A DNA stretch of 10,763 nt from Chloroflexota bacterium (GTDB lineage Bacteria > Chloroflexota > Dehalococcoidia > Lucifugimonadales > UBA3495), in the NCBI GenBank assembly GCA_022561675.1, contig JADFQT010000058.1:1-10763 (forward strand), given 5' to 3'. Of the stretch, positions 1 to 6,400 are shown one piece after another. The notes below the pieces were generated by a model. That model had not been told where the DNA came from. It was given only the letters and a program-made list of their open reading frames with translations, and searched no databases. Position 1 is the first letter of the stretch, and each line of letters opens with the position of its first letter. The position numbers were made by a program, and so were the translations under genes.

Positions 1-323
1 CTGCGCCGAAGGGCTCCCCGGAATGACATAGCGATCTGGGGTTTCAGCTAAAATGTAATCCCTTGGCAGCCCTGGCCAGGGGGAGAACCGGCTGCTTTAA
101 CGCATTCTTAGGAGATTCTAGTTGAGTGGGGAAAACCATTGACGCGCTGATTAGATACCTACCGAAATTGTGATTCCTTGAGAAGATTCGGTTAACTAAG
201 GTTGGGGGAGGCGAAAAACCCGCCGCCACATTGGGTTCTTCTTGTTAGACCAAACCGAAACTGTTACAATTCAGCCGCTCCGCGCCCCTGGAGGGTCATG
301 GTAGCCAAGGCAGGAAAGGGAAA
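1..323. other. Non-coding leader upstream of ino1
   Basis: I see no convincing gene here. The one short reverse reading frame (44-229) has no recognisable motif and reads as chance. A perfect 12-base palindrome, CCCTGGCCAGGG, lies at 70-81. It sits inside a weaker 6-bp stem formed by GCAGCC (66-71) and GGCTGC (90-95), followed by only three T's, so it could be the remains of a terminator for a gene left of the window. The right end carries the promoter given separately. No tRNA or riboswitch-like structure was recognised. Confidence 0.6.
242..270 (+). promoter_or_regulatory. Sigma-70-type extended -10 promoter for the ino1 operon
   Basis: A -35 hexamer TTGTTA (242-247) and a -10 hexamer TACAAT (265-270, five of six consensus bases) are separated by exactly 17 bases. 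A TG dinucleotide at 262-263, one base before the -10, makes it an extended -10 promoter. Transcription would start near 277 and leave a leader of about 47 bases before the TTG start of ino1. The placement and spacing are seen directly; activity is inferred. It is the best promoter-like match I found in the window and probably drives ino1 and the two lipid genes behind it. Confidence 0.5.
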
Positions 324-1397
324 TTGGCGAAAATAAAGGTCGCGATTATTGGGGTGGGCAACTGCGCCTCCTCTCTGGTGCAGGGTATCCACAAATACGT
401 GGAATTGCCGGAGGGTGTCGCGGTACCCGGGGTAATGCACTCAAAGATTGGGGACTACCGCATTGAAGACATCGATGTGGTAGCCGCTTTCGACATCGAC
501 GAAAACAAGGTGGGAAAGGACATTTCCGAGGCCATCTTTACCACGCCGAACAACACCCTCAAGTTCGCCGATGTTCCCAACATGGGGGTCAAGGTAGAGC
601 GGGGCATGACCCACGACGGTATCGGAAAGTACGTGTCCCATCTGGTGAAGAAATCTCCCCATTCCACGGCCGACATCTCCGGGATTCTCAAAGAGCGGGA
701 AGTGGATGTGGTGATCAACTACCTGCCGGTCGGCAGCGAAATGGCCACCAAGTGGTATGTGGAGCAAGTACTGGAGGCCCGTTGCGCCCTGGTGAATTGC
801 ATCCCCGTCTTTATCGCCCGAGAGTCCTACTGGCAGAACCGTTTCGCCGAGAAGGGCGTGCCCATCATCGGCGATGATATTAAATCCCAGGTAGGGGCCA
901 CCATTCTCCACCGGATTCTTACCCGGCTGTTCGAAGATCGGGGCGCCACGATTGATAACACCTACCAGCTGAATTTTGGCGGCAATACCGATTTTCTGAA
1001 CATGCTGGAGCGGGAGAGGCTGATCTCCAAGAAGATATCCAAGACCGGCTCCGTCACCTCCCAGATGGACGAAGAAATCGAGCCCGACCACATCCACGTG
1101 GGTCCCAGCGACCATGTGCCCTGGCTGCAGGACCGGAAGTGGTGCTATATCCGCATGGAAGGGGAGATATTCGGTGGCGCCCCCATCAATCTGGAATGCA
1201 AGCTGGAGGTCTGGGATAGCCCCAACTCGGCCGGAGTGGTGGTAGACGCCATCAGGTGCGCCAAGCTGGCTATGGATCGGGGCATTGCCGGGGCCGTCCT
1301 GGGTCCCAGCGCCTATTTCATGAAATCACCGCCAACCCAATATACCGACGATGTGGCCCGCAACATGGTGGAAACCTTTGTGAACGGCAAGGGCTAA
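324..1397 (+). CDS. ino1: Inositol-3-phosphate synthase (myo-inositol-1-phosphate synthase)
   Basis: The product (357 aa) should isomerise D-glucose 6-phosphate to 1D-myo-inositol 3-phosphate using tightly bound NAD in the cytoplasm, the first step towards inositol lipids. The N-terminus has the Rossmann motif GVGNCASS (residues 10-17). The catalytic-domain signature GDDIKSQVGAT (183-193) carries the conserved lysine at 187. Further family blocks are NFGGNTDFLNMLERER (217-232), GPSDHVPW (260-267) and EVWDSPNSAG (305 region, 295-304 approximately). Length and motifs match the short actinobacterial/archaeal form (about 360 aa), not the roughly 500-aa eukaryotic form. The start is TTG at 324, preceded by AGGAAAGGG (312-320); no better in-frame start lies upstream. 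It is first in an apparent operon, 47 bases before a PimA-like glycosyltransferase and near a phosphatidylinositol-phosphate synthase, which fits a lipid rather than an osmolyte role. Function is firm; the lipid role is inferred from context. Confidence 0.95.
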   Translation: MAKIKVAIIGVGNCASSLVQGIHKYVELPEGVAVPGVMHSKIGDYRIEDIDVVAAFDIDENKVGKDISEAIFTTPNNTLKFADVPNMGVKVERGMTHDGIGKYVSHLVKKSPHSTADISGILKEREVDVVINYLPVGSEMATKWYVEQVLEARCALVNCIPVFIARESYWQNRFAEKGVPIIGDDIKSQVGATILHRILTRLFEDRGATIDNTYQLNFGGNTDFLNMLERERLISKKISKTGSVTSQMDEEIEPDHIHVGPSDHVPWLQDRKWCYIRMEGEIFGGAPINLECKLEVWDSPNSAGVVVDAIRCAKLAMDRGIAGAVLGPSAYFMKSPPTQYTDDVARNMVETFVNGKG

Positions 1398-1444
1398 CGG
1401 CCACCCGCACTCCATACTTGGCTCTTGCCGTGGGGTGAGCTAGC

Positions 1445-2605
1445 ATGAAGGTAGCGATGGTTTCCCCCTATGACTTCACCTGGCCCGGTGGAGTAACCGC
1501 CCATGTTTCGCAGTTGGCTCGAGAGCTAAACCTGCTCGGCCACCAGGTCCAGGTGCTGGCCCCTCATTCACCGTCCCGTGAGTGCGCCGAACCCGACACC
1601 TTTGTACCGCTGGGGCGCTCCGTTCCGGTTCCCAGTGGTGGCTCTATTGCTCGAGTCTCTCTTTCCTGGTGGTTGTACCGGAAGATCCGGGATCTGCTGG
1701 AGCGGGAATCTTTTGACATCATTCACCTGCACGAACCTTTGGCCCCCATCCTGCCTCTCTTTGTGCTGGAGCACTCCAACGCTGTAAACATCGGAACTTT
1801 CCACGCCTATTACAACCGCCAGCATCTTTACCGTCTGGGCCATCCCATCGTCAAGCGCTGGCACCAACGGCTTCACGGAAGAATCGCGGTTTCTCCCGCC
1901 GCGATGAGCTATGTTCAACGCAGATTTCCCATGGAATACAAGATCATTCCCAACGGCATCGACGTGGATCATTTCGCCCAAGGCGCTGAACCCTGGCCCC
2001 AGTTCCAGGACGGCAAAACTAACATTCTCTTCGTGGGGAGGCTGGAAAAAAGGAAGGGCTTGAAATACCTGCTCCAGGCCTATAGCCGGCTGAAATGGGA
2101 GTTGCCCAATATTCGTCTCATCGTCGTAGGGCCGGGCAACCTGGATAAAGACTCCCATCGCATTTTGGGCGCCAGCAACCCCCAGGATGTTGTGCTGGCT
2201 GGTCGGGTGTCCTATGACCACTTGGCCCGTTACTACGCCACGGCCGATATTTTTTGCGCTCCCGCCACCGGCTCCGAGAGCTTCGGAATAGTGCTGTTGG
2301 AAGCTATGGCCGCGGGAAAGCCGGTAGTGGCTTCGGATATTGACGGTTACAATGGAATAATCCGGCACGGACGCCAGGGGCTACTTTTTCCGAAAAGGGA
2401 CACCGAAGCCATGGCTTCGGCATTAAGATTCTTGGTGCTCAACCCGGACCTGGCTCAGCAGTTGGGTAAGACCGGCCGCATGATGGTGGAGCAGTACCGC
2501 TGGAGTTCGGTAGCCAAACAGGTCGAGAGCTACTACTACGACTGTATTGCAACGGTTAAGCAGCAACAAGACGGGAGCGGCTATGCCTGGCAGAGAGCGG
2601 TTTAG
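1445..2605 (+). CDS. GT4 glycosyltransferase, PimA-like (phosphatidylinositol mannosyltransferase family)
   Basis: This 386-aa GT-B fold enzyme probably transfers a sugar, most likely mannose from GDP-mannose, to the inositol ring of phosphatidylinositol at the inner face of the membrane. The N-terminal acceptor domain begins MVSPYDFTWPGGV (5-17), resembling the start of mycobacterial PimA, including the tyrosine (residue 9) and glycine loop that contact the acceptor in PimA. The catalytic-type histidine is in GTFHAY (H120). The nucleotide-sugar domain has VGRLEKRKG (197-205, R199 and K204) and ESFGIVLLEAM (278-288) with the two glutamates of the GT4 EX7E motif. The ATG start has GGGGTGAG (1432-1439) five bases before it. 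No signal peptide or membrane span is evident. The flanking ino1 and phosphatidylinositol-phosphate synthase genes support phosphatidylinositol as acceptor. Another GT4 specificity (glucose, glucosamine, or another lipid) is possible; the fold is certain, the acceptor probable. Confidence 0.85.
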   Translation: MKVAMVSPYDFTWPGGVTAHVSQLARELNLLGHQVQVLAPHSPSRECAEPDTFVPLGRSVPVPSGGSIARVSLSWWLYRKIRDLLERESFDIIHLHEPLAPILPLFVLEHSNAVNIGTFHAYYNRQHLYRLGHPIVKRWHQRLHGRIAVSPAAMSYVQRRFPMEYKIIPNGIDVDHFAQGAEPWPQFQDGKTNILFVGRLEKRKGLKYLLQAYSRLKWELPNIRLIVVGPGNLDKDSHRILGASNPQDVVLAGRVSYDHLARYYATADIFCAPATGSESFGIVLLEAMAAGKPVVASDIDGYNGIIRHGRQGLLFPKRDTEAMASALRFLVLNPDLAQQLGKTGRMMVEQYRWSSVAKQVESYYYDCIATVKQQQDGSGYAWQRAV

Positions 2606-3203
2606 AGCCGGGCTGCTCCGCTACGTCGAGGTGCCGGGAGCCAAGCTGCTGCGGGCTCTGGGGTTTACGCCCAATGCTGTTACCATCCTGGGTTTTTTGT
2701 TATCCGTTGCGGCCGCTGTCTTGGTAGCCTACGATTGGCTGTGGCCGGGAGGGATTGTATTCCTGGTGGGGGGTGGTCTGGACCTTTTCGATGGTGGTCT
2801 GGCCCGATTGACCGGAACTGAAAGTCCCTTCGGCGCATTGCTCGATTCAGTGTTCGACCGGCTGGGCGAAGCGGCCCTGTTGGTGGGATTGGGGATCTAC
2901 GGCCTGCGGTTCATAAGCGATGACGACCAGCTTTTTTTCGTCCTGATAGTCCTGCTGGCGTTGGTTTTCTCCCAGGGAGTCAGCTATTTGAGGGCCCGAG
3001 GCGAGGGCTTGGGAGCCTTTACTCGCTCCGGGCTGATGACCAGGACCGAACGGGTGGTTATTTTGGGCGTAGGCCTGGTTGTGGACGGATTAATATCCTT
3101 CCCCTTGATTGTCTGGATTCTGCTGCTGATAGCCCTGGTTTCCTGCTTTACCCTGTTTCAGCGCATGTTCACCATCCGCCAAATCCTGGACAAAGGTGGC
3201 TAA
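2583..3203 (+). CDS. pgsA: CDP-alcohol phosphatidyltransferase, probable phosphatidylinositol-phosphate synthase
   Basis: A 206-aa integral membrane enzyme predicted to condense CDP-diacylglycerol with inositol phosphate, giving phosphatidylinositol phosphate and CMP. The full CDP-alcohol signature is present: D67-LF-DG-GL-AR, then G84, D88 and D92, spaced exactly as D-x2-DG-x2-AR-x8-G-x3-D-x3-D; these aspartates bind the metals and the CDP group. A later block YLRARGEGLGAF (135-146) followed by TRTER (153-157) resembles the Arg-rich inositol-phosphate pocket of actinobacterial synthases. Hydrophobic stretches near 33-50, 56-66, 95-110, 117-133, 158-175 and 177-192 suggest about six spans. 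I chose ATG 2583 because GGGAG (2573-2577) lies five bases before it; a start at 2547 would add 12 residues with no such site. The gene overlaps the glycosyltransferase by 23 bases, implying coupled translation. Ino1 upstream favours inositol phosphate; phosphatidylglycerophosphate synthase is the main alternative. A separate phosphatase would be needed and is not seen here. Confidence 0.85.
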   Translation: MPGRERFRAGLLRYVEVPGAKLLRALGFTPNAVTILGFLLSVAAAVLVAYDWLWPGGIVFLVGGGLDLFDGGLARLTGTESPFGALLDSVFDRLGEAALLVGLGIYGLRFISDDDQLFFVLIVLLALVFSQGVSYLRARGEGLGAFTRSGLMTRTERVVILGVGLVVDGLISFPLIVWILLLIALVSCFTLFQRMFTIRQILDKGG

Positions 3204-3345
3204 GCCGCCCGTTCCGGGTTAAAATGCGCTGGGTCCCACCTCCGACCTGCGATCTTCTCTTAAACTAATGCCAAGGTGAGGCGCGCAGGGATTGATACGG
3301 CAGCCAATGTAGATCCCACCCTGGTTTTGCTATAGGAGAAAAGTA

Positions 3346-3819
3346 GTGCCCAAAGAATTCAAAGTAGAGATTGACGGCCGGGGTTTGCGGGTCGCGATAG
3401 TTTCGGCCCGATTCAACGAGGTGATCACCCGCCAGCTGACTACTGGAGCGGTGGAAACTCTGGAGCGGCATGGAGTGAAAGACGAGGACATCAGCGTGGC
3501 CTGGGTGCCCGGCGCCTTTGAGCTCCCGGTGGTAGCCAAGGCTTTCGCCGAATCGGGGCAGTACGATGCCGTCATCTGCCTGGGAGCCGTGATACGGGGC
3601 GAGACCGACCATTACCAGATGGTGGCCAACCAGGCGGCCGGCGGCGTCGGCGCTGTTGGCCGGGAGACCGGCGTCCCAACCATCTTTGGTGTCTTGACCA
3701 CCGAAAACATGGACCAGGCGCTCAACCGGTCCGGAGGAAAATCGGGCCACTTGGGCAACGCCGCCGCCGTAACGGCCATTGAAACTGCGCTGCTAATTAG
3801 ATCGATCAAGGCCAGCTGA
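3346..3819 (+). CDS. ribH: 6,7-dimethyl-8-ribityllumazine synthase
   Basis: Lumazine synthase (157 aa) joins 5-amino-6-ribitylaminouracil and 3,4-dihydroxy-2-butanone 4-phosphate, the penultimate step to riboflavin. Family blocks occur in order: SARFNEVIT (20-28), WVPGAFELPVVA (53-64), GAVIRGETDHYQMV (80-93) with the catalytic histidine H89, FGVLTTENMDQAL (114-126), then R128. Arg128 matches the phosphate-binding Arg127 of the Bacillus enzyme, but the usual lysine eight residues later (Lys135 there) is Leu136 here, in the run SGHLGNAA. Length is typical. The GTG start at 3346 follows AGGAGA (3334-3339) by six bases. A 142-base gap separates it from pgsA; it contains a small hairpin (3207-3219, CCCG-TTC-CGGG core) but nothing resembling an FMN riboswitch. 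No other riboflavin gene is nearby. An LLM oxidoreductase follows after 29 bases. Confidence 0.95.
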   Translation: MPKEFKVEIDGRGLRVAIVSARFNEVITRQLTTGAVETLERHGVKDEDISVAWVPGAFELPVVAKAFAESGQYDAVICLGAVIRGETDHYQMVANQAAGGVGAVGRETGVPTIFGVLTTENMDQALNRSGGKSGHLGNAAAVTAIETALLIRSIKAS

Positions 3820-3848
3820 GAAGCCGGCGGTAATAGAGGATGCCGTAA

Positions 3849-4751
3849 ATGAAAATTGGCGTGACCATACCCAATAACTGGGGCATTGAAGATGTTCAGC
3901 AGGTGCTTGCCTTCGGCCCCTTGGCGGAACAGCTGGGATTCGACTCCGTCTGGGTCATGGATCATCTTTTCAACAACGGATACATCGGTGAGCGGCTGAA
4001 TGACAAGCCTTACTACCATCCCCTGGCCACCCTTTCCCATCTCGCCGCGACCACCCAACGGGTGCTCTTGGGCACTTCGGTCTTGGTGCTGCCCTACCAT
4101 AATCCGGTGGAGTTGGCCAAATATGCCGCCAGCCTGGATCAGATGTCGGGGGGAAGGGTAACCCTGGGGGTGGGTGTGGGAGCCATGGCCGAGGAATTTC
4201 AAGCTTTGGGTATTTCCATGCGGGAGCGGGGTTCGCTGACCAACGAGTGCATCGCTATCATGAAGGAGCTATGGACCAGTACCGATGCCAGCTACCACAG
4301 CCGCCGGTGGAATTTTGATCAGATCAAGTTCTCACCCAAACCTTTACAGAAGCCCCACATACCGTTGTGGATCGGCGGCTCCAGTCCCGGCGCCCTGAAA
4401 AGGGCGGCTATTCTAGGCGATGGCTGGCACCCATCCGGCGTATCGCCAGAGGAATTCAGCATGGGGCGCCGGGAAATCCATGACTTGGCGAGAGCGGGTG
4501 GTCGGGACCCGGAATCCCTGAGCATGTCGGCCCGGGTTGAGGTAGAGGTGAGTTCAGGCCCCTCCAGCGACCGGGCGGCCAGTCGCGCGCGGCTTTCCGG
4601 AGCCGATGCGGGTGAGATGATCGCCGGTATCGAGGCCTATCAGTCCGCCGGCGTCGAGCATATCGTGCTGGCGCTCAATTCCGGCGACGTCGACAAGCTG
4701 AAAGCAACGATGGAGAGCATCGCCCGTTCCGTGCTCCCTCATTTCAGCTAG
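3849..4751 (+). CDS. LLM-class flavin/F420-dependent oxidoreductase
   Basis: A 300-aa luciferase-like (TIM-barrel) oxidoreductase of the bacterial F420/FMN-dependent family; substrate unknown. Seen in order: MKIGVTIPN opening strand (1-9), AEQLGFDSVWVMDHL (26-40), GTSVLVLPYHNPVELAK (75-91), the family signature SGGRVTLGVGVG (100-111) and IPLWIGGSSP (171-180), then GDGWHP (190-195). These blocks resemble the probable F420-dependent subfamily more than alkanal monooxygenase, but cofactor choice (F420H2 or FMNH2) cannot be settled by eye. No signal peptide, so cytoplasmic. ATG 3849 has GAGGA (3836-3840) eight bases upstream. It lies 29 bases behind ribH and is probably co-transcribed with it, a pairing that makes sense for a flavin-type enzyme but does not prove a link; F420 precursors also derive from the same ribitylaminouracil intermediate. 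A hairpin over its stop codon suggests the transcript ends here. Confidence 0.88.
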   Translation: MKIGVTIPNNWGIEDVQQVLAFGPLAEQLGFDSVWVMDHLFNNGYIGERLNDKPYYHPLATLSHLAATTQRVLLGTSVLVLPYHNPVELAKYAASLDQMSGGRVTLGVGVGAMAEEFQALGISMRERGSLTNECIAIMKELWTSTDASYHSRRWNFDQIKFSPKPLQKPHIPLWIGGSSPGALKRAAILGDGWHPSGVSPEEFSMGRREIHDLARAGGRDPESLSMSARVEVEVSSGPSSDRAASRARLSGADAGEMIAGIEAYQSAGVEHIVLALNSGDVDKLKATMESIARSVLPHFS

Positions 4752-4781
4752 CAGGCCCGTCTCTTTTACCGCCTTGCTGGC
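4747..4781 (+). terminator. Hairpin spanning the stop codon of the LLM gene, possible terminator
   Basis: Bases 4747-4756 pair with 4771-4781, giving a 10-bp stem with one bulged T (4774) and one G-T pair, around a 14-base pyrimidine-rich loop. The left arm includes the TAG stop codon (4749-4751). No T-run follows, so it is not a textbook intrinsic terminator. It may end or stabilise the ribH-LLM transcript. The pairing is seen; the role is inferred. Confidence 0.35.
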
Positions 4782-5148
4782 TCCCCCGCTGTCGCAAAAA
4801 TGGTCAGTAACCTCTACGACTAGGATGGTGGTCCACCCGCATATTTGGTACTATAGGACGGGCCGCTCGCCTGGAGACAGTTCGGACGAGCCTCAATGAC
4901 TTGTCGATGTGGAGTCGGCCTCGTCGAAGGGGAAAATGCTTTTGACTGGCGCCGGAGTCGGTTGACCGGTTTGGGTCTGACGAAAGAGAAAAGAGGAGTT
5001 TTTCCCCTTGTATTCCACCTTTCTTGGCATCCCCTCTGCAGCAGAACCCTAGTAAACCCCGCGAGACTTCCAGGTAACCAGGCGCGCTCCACCCCCTTTA
5101 TACCAATATGCTTCCCAGGCTGGAAGGGCTAACTTCCTTTGGAATGAA

Positions 5149-5183
5149 GCCGGTGGAATAAGGCCGGGTAACAGGATGCCGGT
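5149..5183. repeat. Three closely spaced GCCGG repeats
   Basis: The sequence A-N-GCCGG-K occurs three times, with GCCGG beginning at 5149, 5163 and 5178, that is, spaced by 14 and 15 bases. Spacing of roughly one and a half helical turns in a region just upstream of a gene could mark a repeated protein-binding site. In GC-rich DNA a 5-base core may also recur by chance, so this is a weak call. Confidence 0.2.
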
Positions 5184-5191
5184 TTCACTAG

Positions 5192-5219
5192 CTGACGCTT
5201 TTGAAGCGAAAATTATTTA
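5192..5219 (+). promoter_or_regulatory. Weak promoter candidate with inverted repeat before the desaturase
   Basis: CTGACG (5192-5197) and TATTTA (5214-5219) are separated by 16 bases and each match four of six sigma-70 consensus positions. The perfect inverted repeat CGCTT-TTG-AAGCG (5196-5208) falls in the spacer, where a repressor could bind. Transcription would start near 5226, leaving only a very short leader before GGAGA (5230-5234). A promoter further upstream is equally possible. Confidence 0.2.
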
Positions 5220-5240
5220 TAGAGATCGCGGAGAAACGAT

Positions 5241-6311
5241 TTGATTGCCACTCAAAAACCCCTACTCACTCAAATCCCGATACCCTCAGTAGAAGCGACA
5301 GAAGCGATAAATCAGCCCCAGACCAACTATTACCCCGAGCTAAGAAGGATCATCAAGCAGCAAGGCCTCATGGATAAGCAGCCCGCGTATTATTCTTACA
5401 AAATTCTTTCTTCTCTGGCCTTCCTGGGCCTAAGTATCGCCTTTCTGCTGGTCGTGGATAATTTTTGGCTCCAATTGGTTAACGCCGCATTCATGGCGTT
5501 TTGCTTCGGCCAGATCGGGTTTGTTGGTCATGATGCCGGCCATCGGAGTGTGGTCCGTTCCGTTCGGGGGAATGACATCCTCGGGCTTGGCTTTAGTTTC
5601 TTGATGGGTTTGAGCTGGTCCTGGTGGGTAACTCAACACAATCAGCACCATACCACTCCCAATGACCTGGAACAGGACCCCCATACCACTATTCCATTTT
5701 TAGCTTTCTCTGAAGAGATAGCCCAGAGTAAGTCGAAAATGATGAGGTCCATTGTGCGGTTCCAGGCTTTTTATTTCGCGCCTATGCTGCTGCTGGAAGG
5801 CCTTAACATTCGCCTGGCCGGTATCCAGTTTTGGATGGGGCGAGCGAATGCCAAAGACCTCATGATCGAGCCTCTATCGATGGTCCTGCACTTCCTGTTT
5901 TACTTCGGACTGCTCTACTACTCTTCTTTGAACCCCTGGCAGGTGGTTGCCTTCGTTCTAGTTCATCAAGCACTGTTCGGCTTGTACTACGGTTCGGTCT
6001 TCGCCCCCAACCACAAAGGGATGCTGACCATCGATAAAGATAATCCCATGGACTTTTTGCACACCCAGGTGCTTACCACCCGCAATGTTAAACCAGGCCT
6101 CATTACCGATTTTATGTACGGTGGCCTGAACCATCAGATTGAGCACCACCTGTTTCCGATGATGCCCCGCAACAACCTGGGGAAAGCTAGAAAAATCATC
6201 AAGGCTTTCTGCCAGCAGCACGATATTGCCTATCACGAGACCAGCACATCCAAGTCATACTGGGAGATACTGAGCTATCTCCACCGGGTTGCTAAACCCG
6301 TTAGGGTCTGA
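5241..6311 (+). CDS. Membrane-bound fatty acid desaturase
   Basis: A 356-aa integral membrane di-iron desaturase that should insert a cis double bond into an acyl chain using O2 and two electrons. The three histidine boxes are intact: HDAGH (97-101), HNQHH (133-137) and QIEHH (299-303, within NHQIEHHLFP); a further histidine is in APNHKG (258). The QIEHH form of box 3 is typical of acyl-CoA/front-end (delta-5, delta-6) and mycobacterial DesA3-like enzymes, but no fused cytochrome b5 domain is present. Hydrophobic stretches near 55-72, 75-95, 113-130, 175-187, 212-228 and 232-250 fit the usual membrane core. The start is TTG 5241, behind GGAGA (5230-5234). It appears monocistronic, with long gaps on both sides and no electron donor gene in the window. 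Spot counts over two 60-base blocks give 45-48% GC against 57-73% in neighbouring genes, which may indicate transfer. Regiospecificity and substrate are not predictable. Confidence 0.92.
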   Translation: MIATQKPLLTQIPIPSVEATEAINQPQTNYYPELRRIIKQQGLMDKQPAYYSYKILSSLAFLGLSIAFLLVVDNFWLQLVNAAFMAFCFGQIGFVGHDAGHRSVVRSVRGNDILGLGFSFLMGLSWSWWVTQHNQHHTTPNDLEQDPHTTIPFLAFSEEIAQSKSKMMRSIVRFQAFYFAPMLLLEGLNIRLAGIQFWMGRANAKDLMIEPLSMVLHFLFYFGLLYYSSLNPWQVVAFVLVHQALFGLYYGSVFAPNHKGMLTIDKDNPMDFLHTQVLTTRNVKPGLITDFMYGGLNHQIEHHLFPMMPRNNLGKARKIIKAFCQQHDIAYHETSTSKSYWEILSYLHRVAKPVRV

Positions 6312-6327
6312 GTTCCGGACAACATTT

Positions 6328-6362
6328 GGGGCCCTGCGGACTGCAGCGAGTCCCCGGGCTCT
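6328..6362 (+). terminator. GC-rich hairpin after the desaturase, terminator-like
   Basis: GCCC (6331-6334) pairs with GGGC (6356-6359), and GGACT (6338-6342) with AGTCC (6349-6353) around a 6-base loop. GGG at 6328-6330 can extend the stem by wobble pairs. It begins 17 bases after the desaturase stop. There is no T-run on either strand, so it is more likely a Rho-assisted end or a stabilising structure than a canonical intrinsic terminator. Confidence 0.4.
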
Positions 6363-6400
6363 CAGAGGGTGTTGAAAGTTCCAAGAAAAAGATCATCCTA

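Larger units (their letters stand above)
4752..5240. other. 489-base non-coding stretch before the desaturase
   Basis: The reading frames here (4896-5132 forward, 4820-5092 reverse) lack family motifs and good ribosome sites, so I treat the stretch as non-coding. It holds several small dyads: CTTCC/GGAAG at 5111-5115 and 5122-5126; a stem GGCT...TTCC-TTT-GGAA...AGCC at 5127-5151 with a 3x3 internal loop; and CGCTT-TTG-AAGCG at 5196-5208. A GCCGG motif recurs at 5149, 5163 and 5178. A loose bulged pairing also joins GACGAGCC (about 4884) with GGCCTCGTC (about 4943). It may contain the regulatory region of the desaturase, a small RNA, or decayed sequence; I cannot tell which. Confidence 0.5.

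Noticed and set aside
441..1115. 224-codon open frame on the reverse strand inside ino1
   Set aside because: It is fully antisense to a gene with unmistakable family motifs, and its product shows no motif; such frames are expected in GC-rich coding DNA.
1568..2368. 266-codon open frame antisense to the glycosyltransferase
   Set aside because: Long, but composed of shadow sequence with no domain signature and no ribosome site recognised; the sense strand encodes a clear GT4 enzyme.
3204..3345. FMN riboswitch upstream of ribH
   Set aside because: The gap is 142 bases and I could not find the conserved RFN blocks; only a small 4-5 bp hairpin is present.
3612..4202. Reverse frame crossing the ribH-LLM junction
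   Set aside because: It overlaps two certain genes on the opposite strand and has no recognisable motif.
4820..5132. Small frames of 78 and 90 codons in the gap before the desaturase
   Set aside because: Low-complexity, Pro/Arg/Ser-rich translations with no motif and no clear Shine-Dalgarno sequence; they overlap each other on opposite strands.
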